DNA from: Icerya purchasi
Taxonomy: Eukaryota; Arthropoda; Insecta; Hemiptera; Monophlebidae
Length of the DNA stretch: 64,000 bases
Assembly: GCA_039619475.1 (NCBI GenBank)
Contig: CM077115.1
Location: forward strand, 176,956,060 to 177,020,059
Direction of reading: 5' to 3'
Position numbers and translations under genes: made by a program. The notes below the pieces were generated by a model. It made no database searches, was not told the origin of the DNA, and saw only the letters and a list, made by a program, of their open reading frames with translations. Shown in pieces: positions 43,341-53,949 of this stretch (the stretch's first letter is position 1; every line of letters begins with the position of its first letter).

Positions 43341-46300
43341 ATGGCTGGAAAATCCTGTTTAATGCAGTGGAACTGTTGTAGCTTTAATAACAACCGCGCT
43401 GAACTACTGCAACTAATTGCACGACATAATCCGTATCCTGTTTGCCTACAAGAATCGCACCTCAAGCCAAAACACCAACCAAAAGTAAAAAATTATAAAC
43501 TCTTTCGATGCGACAATACTCAAGGCACGAGAGCGAAAGGAGGAGTTGTATCTCTGATCCACACCTCCATCCCCGTGCACCCAATCCACATCAACTCCAC
43601 CTTACAAATAGTAGCCGTCACTATTCATGCTCCGCTTTTATATAACTCGCCAGTTACACTATGCAACTGCTATCTCCCCTCAAACAGCATGGATAACTAT
43701 CAGGAACTCGAGTCCGTCATAACACAACTCCCTAAACCAATAATACTATTAGGTGACTTCAACGCCCATTCCCCAATAAGGGGTTCAAAACACACAAACA
43801 AACATGGAACAATCATTACTAAATATTACTGTTAGACACTGATTTATGCCTTATTCCCCAACCCACACCCACTCATTTTAACCTCTCATACCATGTGTTC
43901 TCTACTATCGATCTAGCGCTCTCTTCCCCCATCCTATATCCTAAACTAGAATCAATAGTACTACCTGACTTGTGCTTCAGCGACCACTTCCCTATCATAA
44001 TACACACAACAAATACTATATCAAACGTCTCCACATCAACATTCTCTCGTTTCTTATTCCATAAAGCAAACTGGGAAACATTCCGTGATAAGATCTCTCT
44101 CCCACACCAAAACAAGGCCTCTGTAGTAGAAAACATCGAGATTCTTCTTGAGGCTATGTTTAATGCAGCGGAAGCGGCGATCCCCAAATCTACCTCCTTG
44201 CCCCGCCCTCGCCGAGTACCCTGGTGGCACAGTGAAATCGCCGAAGCGATACGAAACCGTAAACGAGCCCTCAGAAAATACAAATCTACAAAACTGCTTA
44301 CCGACCTCATAGAATTCAAAAATCTACGCGTCAAAGCGTGGTACATAGTCAAGAAGAAAAAACAGGAAGCCTGGATATCCTTTATCGAATCTATAGCCCA
44401 GTCTACATCTAACAAAATGACGTGGGAAAAAATTAAAGCAATGAATGGTCTGAACCAATCCAACCCCCCTACCTCCTTAATCCATAACGACTCAGTCGTA
44501 TCAGACCCAAGCAATGTTGCGGGTATCTTCGCTCAGTATTACCAGAATGAGTTCTCCTCCCAAGTCTATCCCACTGAGTTTTCATCTAAAAAAGCTTCCT
44601 ACCAACAACATGAATTATCCTTTTCCCAACAGTCCACGGACGGTTATAACACCAAATTTTCAATGGCTGAGCTAAAATTCCAACTCAAATTTCATACTCG
44701 CAGCAGTTCACCTGGCCCCGACTTTGTTCATCCGTACATGGTCAAATATCTACCAGCACACGCTAAAGAGTTTCTTCTTAACATCTATAACCAAATATGG
44801 GTACCCGGTAATATTCCTCAAATCTGGAAAATGGCATACATCGTCCCTATCCTAAAACTAAATAAAGATCCATTCCGTCCTGAAAGCTACCGTCCAATTT
44901 CCCTCTTGAATGTCCTATACAAAGTAATGGAGAAAATGGTAAATAGGCGCCTCCTCTATATCCTTGAACAAAACAATATCCTCTCTCCTATCCAAGCCGG
45001 AGGGCGTAAAGCGAGATCGACAAACGACCACCTAATAACGCTGCAACGGCAAATATTAACGGGCTTCCATCCCCAGCAACATACATATGCTATCTTTTTC
45101 GATCTTGAAAAAGCATTCGATCGCATATGGAGGCATGGACTATTACTAAAGCTCAAAGCCACCGGAATAAATGGCCATATGGGCAGTTATATCGCTAGCT
45201 TTCTTAGCAACCGAACGATCCGGGTTAAGATCGGTACAACATTATCAGCACCAATTCCAACTGAGAATGGTGTGCCACAAGGCTCTGCCCTAAGTGCAAC
45301 CTTATTCATAATATATATCAATGATGTAGTCGATTGCATCTCGCGCCCGGCTGTTCATCGATGATCTTAACATCTCAATATCATCAAATTTTTCTCCGAT
45401 TGCTCAAAAAATCCTTCAAGAAACCATCGATAAAATACAGAACTGGTCGTGGAAAAATGTCCTAGCCATCTCAGCGAGCAAATCTGTATGTGTTGATTTT
45501 TGCAGGGGGCGCCGCACCTCTCCCAGTATATCCTTAAACCTAAATAACCTCCCTCTTCCCCAAAAAACTACCGTCAAATTCCTTGGACTAACCTTTGATT
45601 CTAGCCTTATCTGGAAGCCTCACATCGCTAACTTAAAACATAGCTGCACCAATTCCATTCCCATATTGAAATACCTGGCGAGTTCAAGATGTAATATCCA
45701 TCCTAAATTTCTCTTCAATATATATAGAGCTCTAATCCTGTCAAAAATCCACTATGGGTGCCAGGTGTACTCCTCAGCCAGTAAATCCTTATTGAAATTC
45801 CTCGATCCTGTCCACCACTCCGCATTGAAAACCATTCTGGGAGTGCATCGAACCTCTCCAGCTACCAGCATGTGTGTTTTATCCGGGTGCCCTCCACTCG
45901 TTTTATCCCGAAAATACTTCACACTGCGAAGTATGTACCACCACTTCAACAACACACGAAACCTTCCCCTAAAGTTGGAGCATTACCACCTCGAACCAAA
46001 CTTTCCCGGCGACCCATTACCAGAATTAAACTGATAGAACTGCGAAGATGTGGTATTATGTCCGTACAGTCGTCAACAGCCAGTCCCAAAATCCACATTC
46101 CTCCTTGGATCACGGTCCAAATAAATATCGATCTATCACTGACACAAAATCCAAATACAACAAGCCCCCTATATCCAGTGGATGTAGCAGTTAGGGCAAT
46201 TAACAAGTACCACGACCATCTAATTTACTACACAGATGGAGCCAAGGCAGTCGGTGAAGAAGGTTCACTGCCAGCAGACTGTGCATTCGAGGGTGATGAC

Positions 46301-46850
46301 ATCTTATACGAAACCAGGCTCAACGATGCCTGTTCAGCATTGGACGCAACAAGAGATATGGCACAACTTATACCAATTACACCTAAAGGGCAGTCATGTG
46401 TCGCTGATATGGGTTCCCGGACACACTGGAGTGCCTGGCAACGAGAGGGTTGACATAGCAGCACGGTCTGCCTTGCTCTCGCCAATGCCAGAAGACGCGG
46501 AACTACCGACATCAATGGAATACATATTATTAAGAGCGTGCGAAAAACAGTGGAGAACTGAATGGGCAGCTACTACAACATTCTTAAGAAGCATAAAGCC
46601 CACAGTTGAACCATGGTGGCCACCAAAAGGAACATCCAGAAACAACTTTAAGATCCTCAGCCGACTGCGAATCGGGCATATCGCTATTTCCCACAAACAC
46701 ATAATCGATAAAACCCCGCCTCCGACTATGTGTCCTCTGTGCGGCCAGATAACCATACCAACAGTCTCTCATATACTGCTCACCTACCAAAAGATGAAGG
46801 TATTACGAAAACAACTGGACTTGCTGGGAAACACAGTGCATACTCTCTAA
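43341..46850 (+). pseudogene. Family D ORF2, copy 2, decayed
   Basis: ATG 43341 begins MAGKSCLMQWNCCSFNNN without the stop seen in copy 1. Endonuclease motifs are VCLQESHLK, LLGDFNAHSP and CFSDHFPIII, with a frame break near 43835. The RT (44100-45640) shows YRPISLLNVLYK, FFDLEKAFDRIWRHG, GVPQGSALSATLF and the box FIDD at 45354-45365. A deletion of about 14 bases just before the box shifts the frame. The thumb region follows (45666-46034: YGCQVYSSASKSLLKF). RNase H starts YYTDGAKAVGEEGS near 46220 but lacks the central ITDS segment through a deletion near 46350, then WVPGHTGVPGNERVDIAA retains Asp. The tail has CPLCGQITIPTVSHIL and ends at 46850. Confidence 0.85.
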
Positions 46851-46928
46851 TGAATCAATACACATCATTCGAATTATAGCCTTTGTTAGAATGAGTGGCC
46901 TAACACAACAAATCTAAATAACCTCCCC

Positions 46929-46974
46929 TTGTGTCTGCTGTAATGACCGCAGTAGTTACAAAAAGCGCACACAA
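46929..46974 (+). other. 3' UTR hairpin of family D copy 2
   Basis: TTGTGTCTGCT (46929-46939) pairs with AGCGCACACAA (46964-46974): 10 of 11 positions pair, one of them T-G. The loop is 24 nt. It occupies the position of the copy 1 hairpin (7176-7219) and the intervening bases align (CTGTAAT...GTTACA). Confidence 0.6.
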
Positions 46975-47011
46975 TTTAAAAAAGGGAAAGGAAAAAAAAA
47001 AAATCCGGCGC

Positions 47012-47363
47012 AGCATACAGCTGATATGCGAACAACAGCGCTCGGCCGTTCCTTATCACTGTTATCTGTGCCGGCTTTAATTCAACGTTCTATTCAATTC
47101 GATTCGATTTGTGTACGTCGTGATTCGATTTTTTCGGTAATTCGGTAATATCATGTTTTTCGTTTTAATATCCCCTTTTTTCGTCATCTACATCCCGTTT
47201 TCCTTCTCCTTTCATATCGTTTTCCTCGTTTGCTATCGCTTCCTTCCTTCGTATTCCTCTTTGCGCTATTTTCCGTCATTATTACTTTCTTTGTCGTTCA
47301 AATATTTGAAATAGCCCTTTTCAGTTTAATTATTCTGACTTTCGAAAATTTATTTGCAAAAAC
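47012..47363. other. Right part of the unidentified insertion in family B
   Basis: It is continuous with 41348-41398 once the family D element is removed. It contains TTCGATTCGATT and TCGGTAATTCGGTAAT duplications and T/C-rich DNA. It joins family B sequence at ACCTTGTTTGC. No coding signal. Confidence 0.45.
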
Positions 47364-48692
47364 AACCTTGTTTGCTTTCCCTAATTGCAGTTCCATGGGT
47401 AGAACACACTTGCGATAACATTCGTTGCACAGTAAGAAATTGTTTTGTAAGTCGATATTACTTTTATTGTTCCGATTTTATTTTGTTTCTGTTCTTTTTA
47501 TTTAAAATTTGGGGTAGTAAATAATACTTGCATATTCTACTACTAATCGAAATAAGGCTGAATGTAGAATCCTTCTCTCTTTAAATTTGAGTCCAAAATT
47601 ATTTCTGTAAAGAGCAATCATCTTGCCGTATTTTTTTAAATTTAATCTAAAATATACTTGATATGACTACTAAAATTAAGATCTTCGTCAATTACCACTC
47701 CTAAGTATTTAATTTCATTCTGGCAGAATAATTTTTCTCCTTCTATTTTCATGATTTCATCTACTTTTTTCTTAATTTTAGATTTATCTATTTTCCTAGT
47801 TATCAAAAATATATTAGTTTTTTTTTCTGATTTAAACTTAATCCTAATCTCTTCAGAACAATAATTCTGATTTCATTTGCTGTTACTTTAATGTCCTTGA
47901 GGCCCGCTATGAGTAGAAGATCATCCGTGGTTGAGCCCTGCTGCTTTATGTATCTGCGCCATAGCTATGTTGAAAATTAATGGAGAGAGAGCTGATCCTT
48001 GAGGCACACCAGCTGTGAGTATCCGTTCGTATATATAATCTGTTCGTTGCTGTAAAATCTTATTATTCTGTTGTTTAAAAAGTTTTTTACTAAGCTGATT
48101 AGGCCTGACTGAATTTTGCTCTCTTTGAAACAGTTTAAAATTGACAACTATTTTGTCCTGTCAAACGCCCCACTGATGTCAAAGCATTAATAGAATCATT
48201 TTATGATTTTCATTAATATTATTTCTGTATGTTTCAATTATATCCATACAGGTCCCCTAATGTCCTGTTCAGTAGATTTTTTCCGTATGTATCCAAATTG
48301 GTAATTGTGTAGACATTCCTTTTTTTTTTTTTTCTGAATCTCTTTCTCAATTTTGTATCTTATTACTTTTTCGTACACTTTCTCAATAATGGGTAATAGT
48401 GTTTTAGGTCTGTAAGAATTTGGATCTTGCGGGTTTTTATCAGTTTTGTTTATTAGTTTGATTTTTCCCATTCTCCAGAAATGTGGAAATCCTTTTAGTT
48501 CCAAATATTTATTATAGATTGTAATTAATAAATCAGGATGATTTTTATTTACAACTTAAATCATTTTATTAGATATTTCATCATATCCATTTGCCTTCTT
48601 ATCATTTTGATTTTTTTATTATAGAATTTATTTCATAGCTTTCAATTTCAATATTCGTATCATCTTCTATGTAACCGTTAATTGGATCGTTC
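47364..48692 (-). pseudogene. Family B (R1-like) copy 1, segment 2: reverse transcriptase
   Basis: It collinearly matches 54113-55410 of copy 2. Minus-strand pieces in order are: linker, LKGFPHFWRMGKIKLI and DPNSYRPKTLLPIIEKVYEK (48238-48504), then YQFGYIRKKSTEQD. A Gly-Ala-Phe-Asp box follows in broken form, then GVPQGSALSPLIFNIA-like coding near 47990. The catalytic segment reads TTDDLLLIAGL near 47920. About 25-30 bases including the YA codons are deleted relative to copy 2 (there NLCADDLFFL). The lysine run encoded by T12 near 48321-48332 is shared with copy 2 and may be a family feature or slippage site. Inactive. Confidence 0.7.
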
Positions 48693-50152
48693 AACACGTG
48701 TTAAAAGGGCGCTTTCGACTGATTACTTATCTGTCATGGAATCGTTAAAAAACCTAAACTTGAAAGGAAATCTATCACTTTTTATCTTAGCCTTTCTACA
48801 AAACTGATATTTCAAAATACGCCTAGGCACAACGTACTCCAGCGCACCAACTCAAGAAATAGATAACCGCAGGAGGCTGTAGCTAGTTCAATTATATTTA
48901 TCCTGGCACTGAACGATATACGCACACAAATCAAGAAGCGACTAAAGTTATTTGCTGATGATCTCGCCATTTATATTCGAGGCAAATCTATAACCAAAAT
49001 ACAGAACATTCTGCAAAACACGATAAATAATCTACACAAACATGGATAACGAACAAAGAACTCAGATTTTCATCAGAAAAAACAGTCGTACTAAATTTTT
49101 ATAGAAAACGTTGTCCCGCGCGCCAGACATCGATCTCAAAATCTACGAAACTTCCATCTCAAACACACAATCGCACAAGTCGTAGGCCTATATCTCGATA
49201 CACGGATGAATTGGAAAATCCACATAAATCATGTCAAGCAAAAGGCAACTACCGGACAGAAAAACTGAGCCACTCAAAATGGAGATCTGATGATGGGCAA
49301 TGCTGCGGGATCTATACTAGCCCCCTTCAATCACTAATCGATTACGGCTCAATAATCTACGACGCAGCAGCAATAGCAGACCTTGATAAATTAAATGCGG
49401 TTAGAAATCGCGCTGTACGTCTATGCATTGGAGTTTTTCATACTAGTCCAATTACAAAACTTTACGAAGAAATATATACCGTCACGCTACAAAATAAAAG
49501 AAACCAATTATCTATAAAATACTACATCAAGGTCGCGGAAAACGAACACCACTCATATCTAGAAAAGCAGTACACACGATACAAACCATTTCGGACTCGA
49601 ATAAGAGAACGCATAGCTGAGACTGGAACCGATCCATCAAACCCAGCTGCACTCAAAGAAATGGCGTATCAATTCGAACTGATTACACCGCAAAATGCCA
49701 CAGCAGACCGGATAAATAGAAGGGACGAAGAGGTTCTAGCTAGAATAGGTCATAACTCTATATACGCACAGTCCCCTATTCACGGACAAAACTCTGACGG
49801 GAAATGGCCACGGTGTACTACAAATATCACTATCATGCATATCATTGAATCGTGTATAATATCTAAATCGTTAAAAGATGAAATTCCCGGACGCGACTTA
49901 AAATATGGAGATCTAAAGAAAGATGATGAATCCATATGCCGTAAACTATTCAGATTTTTAATCGATTAATTTAAAAATTTCTGTGAATTTCTTAACTGGT
50001 ATATTTTTGTGTTATTCTATCTTATTATACTTAATTTTCATATTTAAACGTTGAAAATTGTTATGTATTTTGTTATATTATTGTGAAGTTAAAAGAGGTC
50101 CTAGAGGCGCAAGATATCGCCCGTCCTTCAATAAAAACCTTCAAATAAATTA
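48693..50152 (+). mobile_element. Jockey/I-like fragment (G) inserted in family B
   Basis: A 7-bp TSD, ATCGTTC, lies at 48686-48692 and 50153-50159, and deleting the insert restores the family B alignment with 55.4 kb. The insert is 5'-truncated inside the RT and ends in an AATAAA-rich tail. It is one of three insertions in this family B copy. Confidence 0.8.
48880..49969 (+). pseudogene. RT C-terminal half of element G
   Basis: Reading begins near 48880 with FILALNDIRTQIKKRLKLFADD, where FADD is at 48951-48962, so this is the RT catalytic site. One or two shifts follow. The long open frame 49211-49969 (252 codons) continues with LIDYGSIIYDAAAIADLDKL, the thumb-like region. It then has EEVLARIGHNSIYAQSP, CTTNITIMHIIESC and RKLFRFLID before TAA. 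The RIGH-H and C...H...C tail is usual for Jockey/I-group elements. There is no RNase H signature between thumb and tail, which favours Jockey. The ATG at 49211 is internal and not a true start. Confidence 0.75.
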
Positions 50153-50870
50153 ATCGTTCGTATTTGGAAATAACTTATTGCATATTAGTTCATATTTTTC
50201 TGTTTCATTTGTTACTAGTTCGTTTCTTTCATTTATTAAAGAAGGAAAATTAAATCTTTCGTTACTTTCCATAATTACTTTGTAGGATTTACTCCAAACC
50301 GTAGAATTTTCTGCTAGTCTTTTCCCAGCTTCATTTTTATTCTTAACTATTTCCTTCTTATACTTCTCCTTTAATTTCAATATTATTTCAGCTATTATTG
50401 TTGTCCTTAATTTTTTTTTATTTACTTTCATATTTTAGCCTAGTTAGTTTCCTGATAAATCTTTTCGAATTTTCTAGTGTTGCATTCCACCATGTATTTT
50501 TTTTAGTATTCATTTTTTTCACTTCTGTACTTAAATTCTTTATTTTATCAATTTTGTTAAGAACGGATATTACGTTAACATTCGTTTAATCTAAATCTTG
50601 AGCTTCGCTTATTAATTTTATTTCATTTGTAAAAATTTTGACATTTTCCATTCTTTTTTCAAAAATACTGTCCCAGGATACGATACAGGAGCGTATTTCT
50701 TCAATTTTTATTATATATGAGATTTTCCCCAGCCTGAAATAATTAAGTACCAGGGAAATTTGGGAATGTAAAGGTGGCCGAGAAAAATGAACTGGCCCCA
50801 GTATTCTTATCAGATCCATTAGGCTTAGTACATTGCGAACCTTAACTTCACAATCCATGATACTTTATCA
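50153..50870 (-). pseudogene. Family B (R1-like) copy 1, segment 3: endonuclease-RT linker
   Basis: It matches 55420-55930 of copy 2. The 93-codon frame 50150-50431 reads MESNERFNFPSLINERNE and EKYELICNKLFPNTND (copy 2: MESNKKFNFPSLINERNK, EKKKYELLCNKLF). Beyond it are WWNATLENSKRFIRKLTRLK near 50480 and SWDSIFEKRMENVKIF near 50665. The helical Lys/Glu-rich region between endonuclease and RT is thus kept, but the endonuclease motifs (GDFN, SDH) are not evident and the copy fades near 50870. Confidence 0.65.
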
Positions 50871-52029
50871 AGGATATCCATGGGACTTACTTTACTTTTT
50901 ACTTTATGAGATTTTCGTATTTTCAGGAAAGGAGACTAAAAATAAGGAAAGTAATATGTTAGAATTAAGATCTGAATCTGTCGTTTGGTTCGTTATTATT
51001 TAAGAGAGAAATACCCAATTGAAGAAATTTCTGAAAATAGTGCACTTAAAGTAATATTTAATGAAAGCTAATGTAAACTAGTTAAAATGATTTCTTGGAA
51101 AATAATGAAAATCCTGATCTCACATGTTAAAGCTTTTTTTTGTTTTGGCGATGTCGTCAGCAGTAAACGTTTACCAAAGGAAATAATTAGAAAGGATTGA
51201 AACTATATGGAGAAAAATTTCGAAATAGTAAAACCGAAAGAAGCTAACGAAGGAGGAAAAATTGAAGAAGAGAAATAAGGAAAAATAGGAGCTCGAGGCA
51301 AAGACTCAAAAAATTCGAATATAGAATCGCTGTTACAACTTATTCGAATGAAAAATTATACTTCACGAACATATGTTGAAAATAAATATGAAATTCGGAG
51401 AATAACTTGACTAACAAACAAATTTTATCAATAAAGTTCAGAATCCTGATCGATTTTGCCTTTTTTAAAATTAGTAGTTTTTCATAATCATTAAAGTTAA
51501 TTTATTTTTCACTTTTTGTGCATGTTAAAATTTATTACAAAGCACACGGCTTTTCTTCGAAAGCAAAAAATCTGCCATAATGGGAAATTATTTGCCGTTT
51601 CCAACTAATTTTATCCAAAATTTTTTATTGAAATAACCGGCTAAATGAATATATAATCGGCACATCAAGTCTTTTTATAAGAGGAAATAATTTTTTAAAC
51701 GATATATGAACGAAAAAAAAATCATTGAAAGCAGCTGATTTATTTTCATGGCAAATTAATTCTTAATTTCGCGGATGTTTTTTTGATTCAATGATTTTAC
51801 TTTTTATGCTTTAAACTTGATAATAACTGAAGACAAAAAAAAAAAAAAAAAAAAAATTAAAAACTCACTTACACTAAAGCTAGGTCTACTCTTCGAAAAA
51901 GAACGAGGCCGAATCGTGTCCGTGTTGCGGCCAAAACGTAAGGAGGCAAAAATTATAGGCCGAATCGTTGAGGCCGAAACGATACGACCACCGTCGTCAC
52001 GTGACTGGAAATAGAGAATTTGCCACACT
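50871..52029. other. Unassigned AT-rich DNA
   Basis: No gene or element recognised. A 22-A run lies at about 51837-51858. Short frames around it are artefacts of the homopolymer. Confidence 0.4.
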
Positions 52030-52312
52030 TGCGATATAATGTTCCAAGTTTTTAAATATCCCGTCTTTTGCTCTATCTTCTATGCGGAGTTCTCTGCCAT
52101 TCTGCGTGTCCTTCTTTTTATCAGGTCCTTTCCTGTCTCTCGAAATATTCTTATCCTATCGGATCTCCTTCTGTTGTCCAGGCTTTTGATTTCTTTTCGT
52201 CGGCTATCTCTAATCGTGTAAAGATCTGAGTGTCTTGCGTCCTTTTTCGGTTGTTCTTGGACCAATGTCCTTGTGGACGAACCCCCCCCTCCCCAAAATA
52301 AATAAAAAAGTT
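52030..52312 (+). mobile_element. Family C 3' fragment, about 280 bp
   Basis: It shares the family 3' end: CTTTTGATTTCTTTTCGTCGGCTATCTCTAATCGTGTAA (compare 40600-40640) and TTCTTGGACCAATGTCC with GGACGAACCC. The frame is broken. It ends CCCCTCCCCAAAATAAATAAAAAAG and not in pure poly(A). Confidence 0.75.
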
Positions 52313-52899
52313 TCTTACAGATTTCTGTTCTGGTCATGTAGATTATTTTTTCTCGCGAATCTTATATTATTGTAACAAGCGAAATTAACGGGAATTCATC
52401 TCTGTTCGATTAATCTCAGATTCTGTCAAAACTGGACTAAGCACGGAGCTGCAGATTCGACACGAATGACGCACTAAAAAGCGACGGAGGCGTGTGAACA
52501 AGCAATTGTTACACGTCTGCCGAACTTTATATTGCGAATTTAACATACGCCTGTCACGATACGCACGCGTGTGTAGAAGTGTAAAAGTGAATTTAATTTT
52601 CATCATCCCGGAAGTTTATAAAACTCGCTGTCGGACTACACCCGGGGTAACAAACGAAGAACGGCAAAATTAAGAAAAATGATGCAAAAGCGATTTGCTC
52701 GTCATTTAAGAAACATTAAGCTAGCACAAGACGAACTTTTTTTTTACGGGGTTCAAACCATAACCAACTACGCGACATCAGCTGGCTGGGAAAAAACAAT
52801 TTTAAACACAAAATTTTCTTTCTCTCTCACTTCCTTTTTTTTTTTTTTTTTAAATATTACATTGAAGTATTAACTTATTGTATTCGTTTTTCTCTATCT
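52313..52899. other. Unassigned DNA
   Basis: No supported gene. A T run near 52835-52850 lies just upstream of the next family C scrap. Confidence 0.4.
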
Positions 52900-53215
52900 C
52901 TACTTTTTATTCCATCCACAACTCTGATTCTCCTTTTGAATGCGACGCAAACCGTGTTTTCTTTGAATTTGCGGCTCTTGTTAGCGAACGTTCTCTCTTT
53001 TGCATTCGAAAGTCTTAGTTCTTAGCCTTCCGGTCTCTTATAGTGGTGCTTTCTTTATCCTTTCCTTCACAACTTTACCTATAATTCCCTTACTTCACCC
53101 CTTTTGCTCTTTCCATCTTCTATCACCTCAGAATCTAAAGTTCTAACATAATACATTCATCGAGTGATTTGGACAAAGCCAAAGGCGGGCTCCCTAAAAG
53201 AAACAAAAAAAAAAC
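52900..53215 (+). mobile_element. Family C 3' fragment, subfamily like 21.6 kb
   Basis: The decayed frame reads CDANRVFFEFAALVSERS, matching CDANHIFFECPALDSERS at 21.7 kb. It ends in an A-rich tail with AACA interruptions (53200-53220). The 3' UTR has the GACAAAGCCAAAGGCGGGC word. Confidence 0.7.
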
Positions 53216-53949
53216 AAAAAAACTTGTTCGATAATTTTTTTCTCTCATTTTAAGGTCATTTGTATCTTCCTTTCAAATACTATTTTAGTACTTAAATATA
53301 TGCCTAATTTGTGGGTGCATTGATTTTTTAAAGTTTAATTTGTTCATCTTACTATTTCAATGTCTGTGCCTTTCATAAAAATGAAAATCTATTAACCTGT
53401 ATCTCAAAAACTAGAGCTGTTATGAAAAAAAACTAACTATTTTTGAATTCAACACATCAAATCAGGCCCGTGCCCAGAATTTTGGAAAGGGTGGGTTTTG
53501 AAAATTTTCTTCGCATATTTATTTTATAAATAACAATACATTTTTCACTAATATTCGTACTATTAATAATTTCCATCATTTTGATTTATGTTATTAATAA
53601 TTTACATAAATGAATTTGCCCGTATATGAACATTAATAAAAATTACATACGTTATTAATTATACTCGTAATAAAAAATGTTGCATAAAATATTAATGAAG
53701 TACCTAAAAATATGGAGTATATTTTTTCTTTCTTTTAAAAGTAAGTAAAAACACTCTAAAAAATCATCCATATTTATTTTTAATTTTTGATTTTTTTCAA
53801 ATTTTTGTGTATTTATAATAACTATTTCAGTTCTCATGGGAGGGGTTTAACCCTCAAATTCCCCCCGTGGACACGGCCTTGCATCAAATATATCCAAAAT
53901 CAATTCTTAGTTTTCCGGCACCAAGAAAAAAAATTTTGTTGGTTTGTGT
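53216..53949. other. Unassigned AT-rich DNA
   Basis: No gene recognised. The sequence is very AT-rich, with a GGGTGGGTTTTG and CCCTCAAATTCCCCCC pair near 53490 and 53855. Confidence 0.4.

Larger units (their letters stand above)
41407..47003 (+). mobile_element. Full-length family D (I-like) retrotransposon, copy 2
   Basis: It is flanked by TCCGGCGC at 41399-41406 and 47004-47011. A short 5' UTR shares GTTGTGTTTCTCGCG with copy 1. ORF1 is intact (41499-43274), ORF2 decayed (43341-46850), then a 3' UTR with the family hairpin and a purine-rich/poly(A) tail (about 46975-47003). The RNase H is internally deleted. It is clearly older than copy 1 at the ORF2 level. Confidence 0.9.

Noticed and set aside
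43873..44514. 213-codon minus-strand frame inside family D copy 2
   Set aside because: It is antisense to the well-supported endonuclease/RT frame of ORF2 and has no motif of its own.
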